A stretch of 64,000 nt of DNA from Dermanyssus gallinae. Taxonomy: Eukaryota; Arthropoda; Arachnida; Mesostigmata; Dermanyssidae. Of the stretch, positions 1 through 11,320 are shown one piece after another. Position 1 is the stretch's first letter; each line of letters starts with the position of its first letter. The stretch lies in contig QVRM01000313.1 of NCBI GenBank assembly GCA_003439945.1, forward strand, positions 1 through 64,000, read 5' to 3'. The position numbers were made by a program, and so were the translations under genes. Below the pieces are notes generated by a model, which did no database searches, had not been told where the DNA came from, and was given only the letters and a program-made list of their open reading frames with translations.

Positions 1-2580
1 AAACGGGGCCGGTCGTAACGCCAAGCTATAGAAAAGACGTCTTTGCTCTTGGAACTAATTATAGAACCAATATTGACTGCTTACATATAATGAGCAACCC
101 AGTCATAGATAGAGCTGTTTAAGCAGACACAGATAGAGCAATGCATAGCTAGACGAATGAATCAGACGAAGTCTTTTGATTGGGTTGCGCGCATTCTGAT
201 TTTAATTCGATTTTTTGCTTAAACGGTTGGACGGTGATCGATACAAGAGAGCGTTTTGAGTCAACCGTTAGGTACGAGAACTTTTTCCCTCAGCGTAACC
301 TTTAAAAGTCTCCCGAAAGTAGCCAATCACATTTTGGAGGCTTAGAAAACTGTTTCGGTTATTCCTCACTAATTTCATGTTTACCGATCTAAGTGACAAC
401 TGTCCATAGTACAACGGATTTGCGTGGCCTTTGCCACTTGAATTTGCTATTAAGTCACAGCTTACACAAAGCTTTGTTTTTTTTTCTATTTTTTTTTTGG
501 CGTTTGGCTTTAGTTTATTTATCTTATAAAATGCAACTTACTGAGATACGTTTTATTTTTTATTTTTGCTGGATTATTTTAAAAGCCTATTGCTCCATCA
601 CTCGAAACGCTGTGGTCCATTTGGGGTGCATAAACGACTTGACTGCCTGACAGATGATCAGGTGGGCGTTAATAGTGTGCTCCTACTGTGTCCGTATGCA
701 CTTGCCAATATATATATATATATATTTTTTTTTAAATAACATACATATTTATGTATATGCATAGATTATCGTACCATATACTTCTTATTGTGATAATAAA
801 GGTTTGTGTATGTTATTTTATATGATTGCCTTTCATGGGATTTTTATTAGTAATAAATGGTTAAATCACCTTTGGCTGGTAACTCTAAAAACTTAACACT
901 GGACGTACGGACGGCATCCATTCAATAAAGTGTTTCGAATAACAGGAACTAATGATGGGCGTTTGGCCGGCGAACACGACAAGATCGACTGGACTAATGA
1001 CAACCGTGGGGCTACAAAAGAAAAATGTAATGCCAAGGCATCTGAAGCAAACAAAAGAGGCAAACGCAATTTTCCTTAAGCGAGGGAATGTCTTGTCTTC
1101 CGCACTGAGTCCCGTGCGCACCACCGTGCGCGAGGGAATTGTTCTTATTGATTGGTTCTATCTAGGTTAGCAAGATAACCAAGATAGCTGTGTTGCGGCG
1201 CCCGTTAAGCTTAACCCGTTCTGATTTAAGTCTAACGTACTAGAGCGCACAAGTGCAAATTGTAACATGAGCTTGATGTGCTATTAGGTTCCATGCAGCA
1301 AGATGCTTAACACGCGCCGACAATAAGTAAGGCTATTTGCTGCGCCGGACATTTTTGCAGGCAGGCAAGCACAAAATGGCAGTGTGTGAGAACAGCATTG
1401 AAAAACATTGCTATACATGTATTGCTAAAAAAAAATAAAAACAGATCAAATATCACTGTGCAAGGATTCTCAAAGCCGATATGCCGCTAGGCCTCAATCA
1501 ACAATAACTCCTGCGAACCGAAACCTTAAGTTCTACTAGTCGTCTCAATTCAGATCAACTGTTTGCACGATTTTAAAAGAACATCTATCGGTTGATGTCG
1601 TGTGAGACTGTAGTGCTAAAAGAATATATAGTGTAGGCATATTTTTGATGTGACAAAGTACACACAATGTAAAAGGACCGTACCTGCATATCAACAGTGT
1701 ATCTGATTGTGGATATCAAAATCTTTAAACAAAATATATCCTTTAAAAATTGAAACCCTATTTAAATCTAACCTAACCATTTAGATATCCGACGCATAGA
1801 GTTTAGGGGCGAACAAAGTTTTTCATTTGTTTAAATCCACGAGAAGTTTTACGAATGCCTGGACTACCAGAAAAATACTCTGAAAACCCTACTCCAAGTA
1901 AAACAAACTTGCTAGTTAACGAAATGACTTTCGCGATTCAATCCAGGTGAAAAGGAAACAACTCATTGGTGTTTTTCGCAGGTAAAAACTTGTTGGTGTA
2001 TAACAATTATTTTGGCAAATCGGCATCTTTTGTCTGCTGAATAAATAAATATGGGCAAATACATCTTCTATATACGGTACCGGCTAGCCGGCATTACAAT
2101 TTGTAAAAGCAAACATAATGAAGTCTGAATGCGAGCAAGTCCATGGCTTATACCCGCAATGCGTTACATAAATTATACCGTTCTGATTTAGGTCTAAATT
2201 AGACTTGAATGAACTTGAATGACTTAAACTTATGGCATTCGAATAATGATCGTAATAGTTTCAGAAATGATATTATCATGATCATTATTCTCATGCCACA
2301 CTTCATTAATACAGGGCTCCTTCTACGGCTTGCGGAACGCTGCATAGAACTTGTACAGCAACAACAGGCTGTCCTAAGTGGGCCGTTCTGATTAACCGAT
2401 TAGTTATTTAAAGGGTAGTCTAACGATCGACGGTCGTGAAACTATTTGCAATCCTAAGCAATAAATACACACAGGGTGCACATCAGGGCGCGAAGTGATT
2501 GATCGAGAGTCAGGCATCTACGTCTGTGCGTGGCTATGCACGGTAGCACATTCTCGCAATTGAACGAGAGCTTGATATGT
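1..2580. other. Unassigned intergenic DNA
   Basis: I recognise no gene here; the short open frames have no familiar motif and overlap on opposite strands. There is a short TA run at about 708-725. A short motif (ccgttctgattt) recurs at about 1217, 2179 and 2383, the first two extended by a shared taagtctaa/taggtctaa, which may mark an old dispersed repeat. Confidence 0.5.
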
Positions 2581-2656
2581 GCTGCCTATACAAGGTTTGC
2601 CCTTGTAGGGTTGCCTCTATTCGGTGTCATTAAATGGCAGCGAAAGTGCATAGCGT

Positions 2657-2753
2657 AACTAGGTACCCTACGAATGTTTACTGTATATATATAAAAAAAA
2701 CCGGTTTACTAACTAGGTACCCTACGAATGTTTACTGTATATATATAAAAAAA
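2657..2753 (+). repeat. 54-bp tandem duplication near the 5' end of LINE-A
   Basis: Two units with a 54-bp period, each starting aactaggtaccctacgaatg and ending in a TA run plus an A-run, lie just before the likely ORF1 start. The period is a multiple of three, so the upstream reading frame stays open through both units. Tandem 5' monomers are known to act as promoters in some LINEs; that role here is inference. Confidence 0.85.
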
Positions 2754-2765
2754 TCAGTTTCCAAC

Positions 2766-3917
2766 ATGGCGTCAGCTGCACGGACGCGGTTTCTGAGTGC
2801 TCTTATAATTGTGTACTTTCTGGCAAAAGCCCATAGCAAAACTAGTGCTTTTTGTGACAAGAAGGAGTCTCAGGACGCAGTGAATGTTGTGACTATCTAC
2901 TTCAACGTACCGCGCCGCAGTTTCACCAAGGTCCACACACTCCGAGCCACAGCACTTGTGATCATCCTGTTACAAGGAGGAGATATCGAGGCAAATCCTC
3001 CGTGTGTCACTTGTGGAGGACAATTTCAACAAGTCGTTAACAGAACTGTCTGCGAGAGCTGTGACAAGCATGTTCACACACATTGCAGCTATCATATTCC
3101 TGATAAGGCATCAACGTACTGCAAGTCCTGTTTTTGGGTCGAGGTCTCAACGATAGTTTCTATGTCGATAACTGTCAAGTCATCTTGTAATTGTCCCTCG
3201 GAGATACAGACGCTTAAAAAGCGGATCGACGAGCTATCCAGAACGACCAAATCGAACGGTAATGTTAGCACACAACAGCAACTGACAATCGGCCGACCGC
3301 AGGCTCAAACGTTCCAACAGATGATCGCCCTCCGCCAACGTGGTTTGCACGTACAAACACCGCACACACCGCGACGTCTTGGCTTTCACGACGACGTGCA
3401 TAAGAAGAACCTACATGGACGCACACCAGCGAAGCCAGAGAAACGTGACGACAGGTGGCGTACACAAGAAAGGAGAGATCGCACAACCAAAGCCACCACC
3501 ACCGGCACGAACAGGATGACACATCTGAAGGTAGTCAAAGACGAAGATATACCTGAGCGACCACGGCAAAGAGCGCTGTTTGTAAGCCGTATTGATCTCA
3601 CACACAACGAGTCAGATATTCAGGATTATGTTACTCGAATCGTTGGTACTAGCTCGGGCGTAAAAGTAACAAAGCTTGCTGGGCTTAACCAAGCATATTA
3701 CAACACCTTTCATATTATAGTCAATCAGGACACTTTTTCTAATCTATTAGACCCAGCTGTATGGCACGAAGGTACACGGTTTAGGCCGTTCCGAGGCCAA
3801 TTAAAACCATACAGAGTATTTGGTGCACCGCAACCACCGTCTTCAGGACTAGGTAACAAACGACCCCGAACCGAACAGTCTGATACAATGCTGGTCGAGG
3901 GTAGCCCGCCAAATTGA
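2766..3917 (+). CDS. LINE-A ORF1: 2A-like motif, PHD-like finger, RRM-like domain
   Basis: This is the first ORF of LINE-A, expected to bind element RNA in ribonucleoprotein particles. The frame is open from 2634, but the ATG at 2766 has a strong context (ccaacATGg) and lies after the tandem duplication, so I prefer it (383 aa). Residues 1-25 look like a signal peptide or membrane anchor. Around residues 66-80 a hydrophobic run leads to GGDIEANPP, which resembles the 2A-like ribosome-skipping motif (D-V/I-E-x-N-P-G-P) but lacks the glycine. Directly after it is a cysteine/histidine finger of PHD type (CVTCGG, CESCDKHVHTHC, CKSC; residues 79-123). The middle is basic and low complexity, and residues about 267-342 resemble the RRM-like domain of CR1/L2-type ORF1 proteins. 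ORF2 follows immediately downstream. Confidence 0.7.
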   Translation: MASAARTRFLSALIIVYFLAKAHSKTSAFCDKKESQDAVNVVTIYFNVPRRSFTKVHTLRATALVIILLQGGDIEANPPCVTCGGQFQQVVNRTVCESCDKHVHTHCSYHIPDKASTYCKSCFWVEVSTIVSMSITVKSSCNCPSEIQTLKKRIDELSRTTKSNGNVSTQQQLTIGRPQAQTFQQMIALRQRGLHVQTPHTPRRLGFHDDVHKKNLHGRTPAKPEKRDDRWRTQERRDRTTKATTTGTNRMTHLKVVKDEDIPERPRQRALFVSRIDLTHNESDIQDYVTRIVGTSSGVKVTKLAGLNQAYYNTFHIIVNQDTFSNLLDPAVWHEGTRFRPFRGQLKPYRVFGAPQPPSSGLGNKRPRTEQSDTMLVEGSPPN

Positions 3918-3934
3918 CTTCAAGTCGAATGCGA

Positions 3935-6738
3935 CAACAACACACTTGTTAACACGACCAAATGTGCAGAACTCAAGACAATATCCCGATGCATCCTTTG
4001 GAATGTAGAAGGATTTCATTCAGTATTAGAAAGTTGTGGGGAAAACGAGTTTGAACAATATGACATAATGTTTCTTACCGAAACATTTGTAACAAACACA
4101 GCAGCTATTGTGCTACACAAACACAAGATTTACCATGGTGAAGCTATAAAGGCCCCCGGTAGAGGACGACCGAAATGGGGGGTCTCAGTCGCTGTACGCA
4201 CGACCGAATGGTCTAGATTACTTAGATCCACGGCTAGACTACTTGTTGTTGAAATAAGGGACTTTTATTTAATATGTATATACAGCCCACCTGACCGCAA
4301 CGTGACAGACATTTTACTTGATATAGGAGAGTCCCTGATGCTATGCACAGACAATTTTAAAACACACTATCATAGCAGGGGACATGAATTGTAACCTCGC
4401 TAAAGATGACTCATGAGCGACAGCTTTTATCGAGGGAGTAAGGGAAATGGGCTTGCAAATAGAAGGTAATTATTCCGACGCTACATATATAGCATGGAAT
4501 GGAAAAAGTGCTGTAGACCTAATTATGAGTACTTCTAGTGAACCGGGAGCTTATATAAAAGACCATAAAACGACAGTTTCAGCCGAGCGGAAGCACTGCA
4601 AAGTTACCTTCAGCCTTGCGCATACGAAGATAACTGGCCTTGACAAACGAATTTCCCTCGCCCGCAAGATAAGTCTCAGCAAGCTGGAACAAGCCTTATA
4701 TCTACTCCCAGATGCGACCGAAGTAGACACAGACTTTTACGAGCGTTCACTTCGGTGGGCCATTCAATCTGCAGCATCATATAAGAGGAACACTGCGACG
4801 AGACACAAACCATGGTTCGATCACGAGTGCAAAACCATCAAAACGCACAATTGTTGCCACAACGATTGGAGCCTAGCAGGGCTGGCAAACCTAGCTGATC
4901 TAAAGAAAACGTATAAACGAATGATTCAGAGGAAGAAATATGAATACGAGACCGCGCAACGCACACAACAGGTAAAAGAAAGCATCCAGAAACCATGGAT
5001 CCTCTTACCGAAGAGACCTGCTGTAGCAAAACCCACTAATAAACGACGAAGAATGGGTCTCGCATTTCACAACGCTACTAAGCCACGATGTTCAACTGCC
5101 TGACAATAAACACGCACCCCATATAGAGCCTGACTGGGAAGACTTTACGGAAGGGGAGGTTCGAATGGCTATACTAGCGAAGAAAAACGGAAAATCATCA
5201 GGTCCTGATGATATTTACTACGAACATCTTAAGCGGGGAATAGAGCACATAGCCCCAAAGCTAACAGCGCTGTTTAATGTATGCTTAGAACAAGGGCACA
5301 TACCCGAGCAATGGCGCCGAAGCTACCTGCAACCAATTTACAAAAACAAAGGCGACGCCACAGACCCAGCGAACTACCGCGGGATAGCATTAACTAGCGT
5401 AGTCTACAAAATATTAACCTCACTAATTGTGACTCGACTATACAGCAAATGTAAAGACCTAATACCAACGGAACAGAATGGGTTCTTGGACGGTCGCTCA
5501 ACTGAACGAGCTCTCAGGGAAGTCCTTCGTCACGTGCGGGAACGTTCCAACGACGGACAGATGACCTACGCAGCGTTTGTTGACTTCAAAACTGCTTTTG
5601 ATAGTGTACCTAGAGACTGCCTTCTGGATATTATGCGACAGCATTTTGGCATCAAAGGTCGAATGTTTAACCTAATGAGAAGCATTCTCACTGCGAACTA
5701 TATCACAATCAGAAATGGGCCTCACTGTATTGCGCAAGAAGTTAAACAGACAATTGGGCTAGTACAAGGCGACACGGCAAGCCCTTTCTTATTCATCCTT
5801 TATGTCACAGGGTTAAGCCAAATACTTCGAAATGCTAAAGCCCCGCATGTATTCTATGCTGACGATCTCATCATAATGGCCAAGTCAAGACCACATCTAC
5901 AGTTTTACCTGAATGAAATGAGCCAATGGTGCGCACAGTATAAGCTGACAATTAATATATCCAAGACAAAAGTTCTTCGATTTTCCCGAGGAGGTCGATA
6001 CGCCAGTCTTGACCACATTATCAGGGTCAATAACCAAAATATTGAATTAGTAAGTCAATTTAGCTATCTCGGAGTAATCTTGACCCCTGGCCTATCTTTT
6101 ACAAAGCACATAGAGAACAAACGTGCAAAAGCAGTATCGGCCATGACGCTACTCGGAGATCTTACCCAAATTGACATTAAGACTGGAATGAACCTTTTTA
6201 AGATAAAAATAGCTCCGATTATAACTTACTGCCTTCGGGCCATTGCACCAAACTTAACCTTAGACAACATTAAGGAGATAGACAAATAAAAGCAAATTTT
6301 GTGAAATATATGCTCGGACTGCCGCGTAACGCATCGACAACCTTGGCGATGGAACTATGCCAAGAACGAAGCTTTGTGGAAGATCTTATCTTGGACAAAT
6401 ACGTTTTTAGCCCACTCGTCGTAGAGCAATATCGCGCATACAGAGAAAAGCGTAATTTGAGCTTTGCCATAGAGAATTTCACTGACGGTCCTGCATTCAC
6501 GACAGACCGTTGGAAGCAAGGAATGCAAGTGAACAGACGGGTACTCTGCAGACTTACCTGGCATGGCTACCACCAATATATATGCCTAAAAGGGTATTGC
6601 TTTGAAATTGAAGATTGTGTATGTAAACATTGTGGCACATGTAATATTGACCGATACCACATACTGCAATGCAAGGAAATAGAAGCTGGTTCAATGCATG
6701 CAGTAGTGAAAGATGTTATTAGCCGATATGAATTTTAG
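3935..6738 (+). pseudogene. LINE-A ORF2 (endonuclease-reverse transcriptase), frame-broken
   Basis: The endonuclease part shows ILWNVEG, FLTETF (catalytic Glu), YSPPD, AGDMNC (the GDxN motif) and SAVDLIM. The expected final SDH is replaced by AERKHC. The RT part shows KNGKSSGPDD, NYRGIALT, FVDFKTAFDSV, GLVQGDTASP and FYADDL (catalytic Asp pair). The C-terminus carries a CCHC finger (CKHC, then YHILQC). Breaks: a frameshift near 4360 just before AGDMNC, an in-frame TGA near 4413, a frame change between about 5040 and 5165, and a 1-bp deletion at about 6287 (gacaaataaaag here, gacaaaataaaag in copy 2). It is therefore a dead copy of an enzyme that nicks the target and primes reverse transcription. 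Confidence 0.85.
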
Positions 6739-6768
6739 GTAGCATCTACCAATTTCTGGTGAAATAAA

Positions 6769-6840
6769 CCTGTATATATTATATATATTATAAAAAAATA
6801 TATATATGATAAAATATATATATACATGTATATGTATATG

Positions 6841-6881
<41 letters not shown>

Positions 6882-6907
6882 TATACATGTATATATGTAT
6901 ATATATT

Positions 6908-6953
<46 letters not shown>

Positions 6954-6955
6954 GC
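6769..6955. repeat. Long imperfect (TA)n microsatellite
   Basis: A mixed TA/TATG tract of about 185 bp begins directly at the 3' terminus of LINE-A copy 1. The long Tyr/Ile open frames across it are artefacts of the repeat. Confidence 0.95.
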
Positions 6956-7799
6956 CAACGGTACGCCTGGCGTTGGAGCACACGTTGTCTGTTTGAACAA
7001 AGAGGAAGGCTTTTCAGTTAGAACAAGTAGAGCGATATTTGTTGCAACTTTGTCAGGCCTTCGAGAGATCCGCACGTCAGCGGCGAAGTGCGGATTTTGG
7101 CCCAGAGCCATTCCCAGAGAGCCAACTCGAACGAAAACGAGAGATCTAGATTGCTGCGGTCGCAAATCCCTCAGCCAGTTGAAGCAACAGCACTAGCGTC
7201 GTCGTCGTCGTGAGGTGCCTGCGGAGTCAAACTGGCGACGTCCAATAAAGATATATTGAACGATGTCTAAATGTACTACTATTACCCGCTTTGCTCTTGT
7301 TTGCCTTTTCCAACTCACAGACACGCACACACACACACAATCGCGGAAGGAAGCAATTCGAAAAAGGCGAGACCATGCTTGTTTCCTTCACCGCCTCTCC
7401 CTCCCTCCTGCGTTTGTGTTCCCAGTGTGGTTCGAAACGATGCGACGCTTCTTTCATTTCACATCACGACCAAGATTCGCAGCTTGTTGCAGTCGTGCTG
7501 CTGGAGCAGATCCACCACCAGAATACCGGGGACAATTTCACTGAGGCGCGGTACAACAAACCTCCTTCCTTCAAGAGACATACGCGAAACACATACCCAC
7601 AGCCCTGGATGTCTCTTTAAAGACAAACAGGACCACATTTAGAAGAAACAGCTTATCAACGAACAAGTTACTAAATATCACTTGAGATTTTGGGCTTTAG
7701 CTGGATTGTCGAAATGTTTTTATTATTATTATGATTATTATTGTTATTATTATGATTATTATTGTTATTATTTTTATTATGATTATTATTATTATTATT
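6956..7799. other. Unassigned, CpG-containing block ending in an ATT-rich repeat
   Basis: Several overlapping frames on both strands lack recognisable domains. A potential polyadenylation signal (aataaa) occurs near 7240 and a short CA repeat near 7325-7340. From 7722 to about 7800 there is an imperfect ATT/ATG repeat that borders the second LINE-A copy. Confidence 0.4.
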
Positions 7800-7864
7800 T
7801 TACAAAAGCAAAGACGACGCCACAGATCCAGCAAACTATCGCGGGATAGCATTGACTACGGTAA

Positions 7865-7866
<2 letters not shown>

Positions 7867-7900
<34 letters not shown>

Positions 7901-9520
7901 TTCTGGGAGGTTTCGGTAATGCATGATGCACATGCGCCACTAGCAGCCTGCGTGACTAGTGTGAGACTCGCAAACCCACTAAACCCGGATTCCTCCCCAC
8001 CCCCCCAGGCTCGGTATTACTTTGGCATTACATCGAAACCGTGGGAGAGGCGTCCCTGCCGTTCTCCTTCAATCAGCTCTATCCCTTACTATCATCCCGC
8101 ATGTCTACCTGCGGTTGGATAGGGGGATGCCATTTTGTAATCCGTCCTGTGAGGGTGCGTCGAGACCATGGGGGCCTGGCTGCTCCCCACCCCCTCCCCC
8201 CTCCCTCGGCTCCTCGTCTCGACCACTCTCCCGAGAGACCCGCTCAAACCTCTCCCGCCTGGCCGTTTCCTTGGCTGTCTTGAGTGTCAAAACAGCGTCG
8301 AACAAGTTCGTCGCCTCCCTCCATGCCTCCGCCGAAGTCATCATATGGGAGACCACCTCCTTGATGGGTCGGCCCCTCACAGCGGTTGGTGCTGCGTCCC
8401 GTGCTTCCCTGAGAGCATCACACCGCAGAACAGTATGCTCTACGTTGTCCGTTTCTCCAGAGTCGCACAGTACGCAGATATCGCTGATGGCCTTCTTGAT
8501 CCTTGACAGGTAGCTCTGGAACTGGCCGTGTCCGGTCAGAACCTGAGTCGTCCAGTAGGAAAGCTCCCCGTGTCGGCGGTCATACCATACCCTGAGGTCC
8601 GGTATCAGACTCTTGGTCCAGCTCCCTGTGGTCACACCGGGTCTTACCTGCGCCCATTCCTCATGCCAGGCCGATATGGTGGCACTCCTGGCCCTGGTGA
8701 GATCCAGACCTTCGTCTAGATACATTTTACTTCGTTCAGCCACTAGGAGGTCCCATGGCAGCATTTTGGCTAGGACCAGGAGAGCTTCGGTCGAGACTGT
8801 TCGATACGCCCGGCTTACCCTGATTGCCAGCGTTCGTTGGGTCGACCTTAGTGCCCCCCTATTTTCGCCGTCCGCATTGCCATGTCCCCCCAGACTGGGG
8901 CTGCGTATAGCGCCGTTGATTCGGCCACCGAGGCCAGGAGCCTTCTTTTCACCTCAGCCACCCCACCGACCCTAGGCATGATCCGCGCCAGGTTCAGGGA
9001 GACCCTTTGGGCCTTTTCGGCCACGTACTTAACGTGTGCCGATCCGGTCAGTCCGGTGTCTAGCATGACCCCAAGGTACTTTACCTTCTTTCTGATTTCT
9101 ATCGGGTGGCCCGCCATCACGAGGTTAATGCCGGTCGTCCTCTTTCTGCCTGTTAGGTACATCGCCTCCGTCTTGTCGGGTGCCAGTTTCAAGTGATGGG
9201 ACTCCATCCACTCGGACACCATTGACAAGGCCTCATTGGCGGCGCTCTCCAGGGCTCTTTCGGTCCTGGCCGTTATCATGAGTGCAAGGTCATCGGGCGT
9301 ACGCCAACGTCTCCACCCCATACGGGAGACCTGGGATCTCGAGCACCCCGTCGTAAGCTATGTTCCAGAGCACGGGTCCTAGAATCGAGCCCTGTGGGAC
9401 TCCGGCAGTAACCTCGTACTCCTGCCCCCCTGCAACCAAGCCTCTGTCATCCAGGTAGGATGAAATCATTCGACGGAGGTAGAGGGAAAACCCTTCCTCT
9501 TCATCGCCTCCACAATTACT
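7867..9520 (-). mobile_element. R1B copy 1: 5'-truncated R1-clade LINE nested in LINE-A
   Basis: On the minus strand the element runs from mid-RT (9520) through the C-terminal finger and a 3' UTR to a poly(A) tail, seen as a T-run from 7867. It is bounded by a 10-bp target-site duplication, tacggtaatc, at 7857-7866 and 9521-9530, which restores the LINE-A sequence when one copy is removed. It aligns closely with R1B copy 2 at 20.4-22.2 kb. Confidence 0.95.
8105..9520 (-). pseudogene. R1B copy 1 reverse transcriptase C-terminal half, frame-broken
   Basis: The frame encodes AGVPQGSILGP, the YADD region, a long thumb/connection stretch and a C-terminal CCHC finger (CVLC, then H and C with the spacing C-x2-C-x9-H-x4-C). 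A 1-bp insertion inside the YADD codons (tacgcccgatgac here, tacgccgatgac in copy 2) destroys the catalytic frame near 9295. A 1-bp loss near 8860 shifts the frame again before MLPWDLLVAE. Copy 1 retains 15 bp (EWMES) and 32 bp that copy 2 has lost. Confidence 0.85.
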
Positions 9521-10821
9521 TACGGTAATCTACAAAATATTAGCCTCACTAATTGTGACCCGACTATATAGGGAATATAAAGATCTAATACCTACGGAAC
9601 AGAATGGGTTCTTAGAAGATTGCTTAACTAAACGAGCTTTCAGGGAAGTCCTTCGTCACGTGCGGGAACGTTTCAACAACTGACAGATGACCTACGCAGC
9701 GTTTTTTTTACTTGAAGCTAAGCGACATTACTTTGACATCAAAGATCGAATGTGCAATCTAATTAGAAGCATTCTCACTGCGAACTGCATCACAATTAGA
9801 AATGGGCCTCACTGTATTGTGCAAGAGGTTAAAAAGACCATTGGGCTAGCACAAGGCGACACAGCAAGCCCTTTCTTATTCGTCCTCTATGTTGCAGGGT
9901 TAAACCAAACACTTCGAAATACTAAAGCCCCGTATGTATTCTACGCTGACGATCTTATCATAAGCCAGGTCAAGACCACACCTGCAGTTTTAACTCAATG
10001 AAATGAGCCAATGGTGCGCACAGTATAAGCTGACAATTAATGCATCCAAGACAAAAGTTCTTCGATTTTCCCGAGGAGGCCGATACGCCAGTTTTGACTA
10101 TATCATCAGGGTTAATAACCAAAATATCGAATTAGTAAGTCAATTTAGCTACCACGGGGTAACCTTGACACCCGGTCTATCTTTTACAAAACACATAAAG
10201 AGAACAAGCGTGCAAAAGCAGTATCGACCATGGCTCTACTCAGAGACCTTATTATTGACGCTAAGACTGAAATGAACCTTTTTAAGATAAAAATAGCTCC
10301 AATTATAACTTACTGCCTTCAGGCCATTGCACCCAACGTAACCTTAGACAACATCAAATAAATAGACAAAATAAAAGCTAATTTTGTGAAGTTTATGCTC
10401 GGACTACCGCGTAACGCATCGACAACCTTGGCGCTGGAACTATGCCAAGAGCGAAGCTTTGTGGAAGATCTTATACGACAAATACGATTTCAGCGCACTG
10501 GTCGTAGAGCAATATCGCGCCTAAAGAGAAAAGCGTAATTTGCGCTTTGCCATAAATAGGTTCACCGACAGTCCTGCATTCACGACAAACCATTGGAAGC
10601 AAGGAATGCACGTAAACAGACGCATACTCTGTAGACTTACCTGGCATGGCTACCACCAATATATATGCCTTAAAAGGTATTGCTTTGAAACTGAAGACTG
10701 TGTATGTAAATATTGTGGCACATGTAATACTGACCGATACCACATACTGCAATACAAGGAAATACAAGCTGGTTCGACGCATGCAGTAGTGAATAACGTT
10801 ATCAGCCGACATGAATTTTAG
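9521..10821 (+). pseudogene. LINE-A copy 2 RT and C-terminal finger, degenerate
   Basis: After the interruption the RT resumes with the region equivalent to VVYKILTSLIV. A stop lies near 9681, and part of the AFDSV region is lost near 9710 (FVDFKTAFDSVPRDC in copy 1 is replaced by FFLLEA). GLAQGDTASP and FYADDL are kept, a frame break follows YADDLII near 9965, and the C-terminal finger (CKYCGTC, YHILQY) has lost its last Cys. The copy keeps the base that copy 1 lost near 6287, so the two copies decayed independently. Confidence 0.8.
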
Positions 10822-10858
10822 GTAATATCTACCAATTTCTGGTGAAACAAACTTGTAT

Positions 10859-11320
10859 CTATTTATCTAAAAGGAAGGCAATTTTGCCAGCAAAACTGGA
10901 AGCACGGGGTCTCATACAGGACAACGGCAAGTGCGTAGCCTGAGATGCTAGAGTGTCCTGCACCGTAGCTCCCTCGTATCTCAGCTATGGCTCTGTCAAC
11001 ACTGAATAAAGCAGAGCATGCCAAACTGGAAACGAGACGTAACTGCTTAGATCTCGAAAACAGTCTTCACACTATGAAGACTATAAGACCCATCAGCAGT
11101 GAGACAGCAAAATTCATTCGAGATCTCACCGGAAGAATGGTAGCAACAACGGGGGACCAGCGCGAGGGAGAATATCTGAGACAGCTTCTGTCTCTCGCGG
11201 TGTGTAGAGGCAACGCCGCTTCGATAATCAGCGCCATAAGATGAGCAGCTAAATAGCATTGCTTGAATCGAGGCGACACGTTCAAGCCTCATAACTGTAT
11301 GCTGAAAGCAAATACGAATT
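10859..11320 (+). other. Possible C-terminal tail of another retroelement protein
   Basis: An 85-codon frame from 10987 to 11244 ends in a stretch with FIRDLTGRMVATTGDQREG and LLSLAVCRGNAAS. That pattern reminds me of C-terminal tails of arthropod retroelement polyproteins, but I cannot name the family with confidence. The upstream part of the block (10873-10986) reads in another frame as AKLEARGLIQDNGKC, so a broken longer frame is likely. A T/A-rich tail with aataaa follows near 11320. Confidence 0.35.

Larger units (their letters stand above)
2600..6768 (+). mobile_element. LINE-A copy 1: near-full-length, decayed non-LTR retrotransposon
   Basis: The unit reads ORF1 (zinc finger and RRM-like) then an APE-type endonuclease, a reverse transcriptase and a C-terminal CCHC finger, the order of an APE-class non-LTR retrotransposon. 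ORF1 is open but ORF2 has several frame breaks, so this copy cannot be autonomous. The 3' UTR is short: about 30 bp after the stop the element runs into a TA microsatellite that may have grown from its tail. The 5' end was not located; a start near 2.4-2.6 kb is inferred. A second copy (7.8-10.9 kb) aligns with it over the RT and 3' end, which proves it is a repeat family. Clade is uncertain: it resembles LINE-C in this window; I-group/Vingi-like or CR1-like placement would need a phylogeny. Confidence 0.85.
7800..10858 (+). mobile_element. LINE-A copy 2: 5'-truncated, split by an R1B insertion
   Basis: Bases 7800-7866 match LINE-A copy 1 at about 5338-5403 (RT region, acaaaagcaaagacgacgcc), and the match resumes at 9521. 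Between them lies R1B copy 1. The tail (tctaccaatttctggtgaaa) matches the 3' end of copy 1. The element starts inside the RT, so it is 5' truncated, as is usual for LINEs. Confidence 0.9.

Noticed and set aside
6691..7165. Long Tyr/Ile open frames on the minus strand
   Set aside because: They are translations of the TA microsatellite; composition is wholly explained by the repeat. The same applies to frames at 24.5, 26.1, 45.6, 47.9, 49.8 and 50.4 kb.
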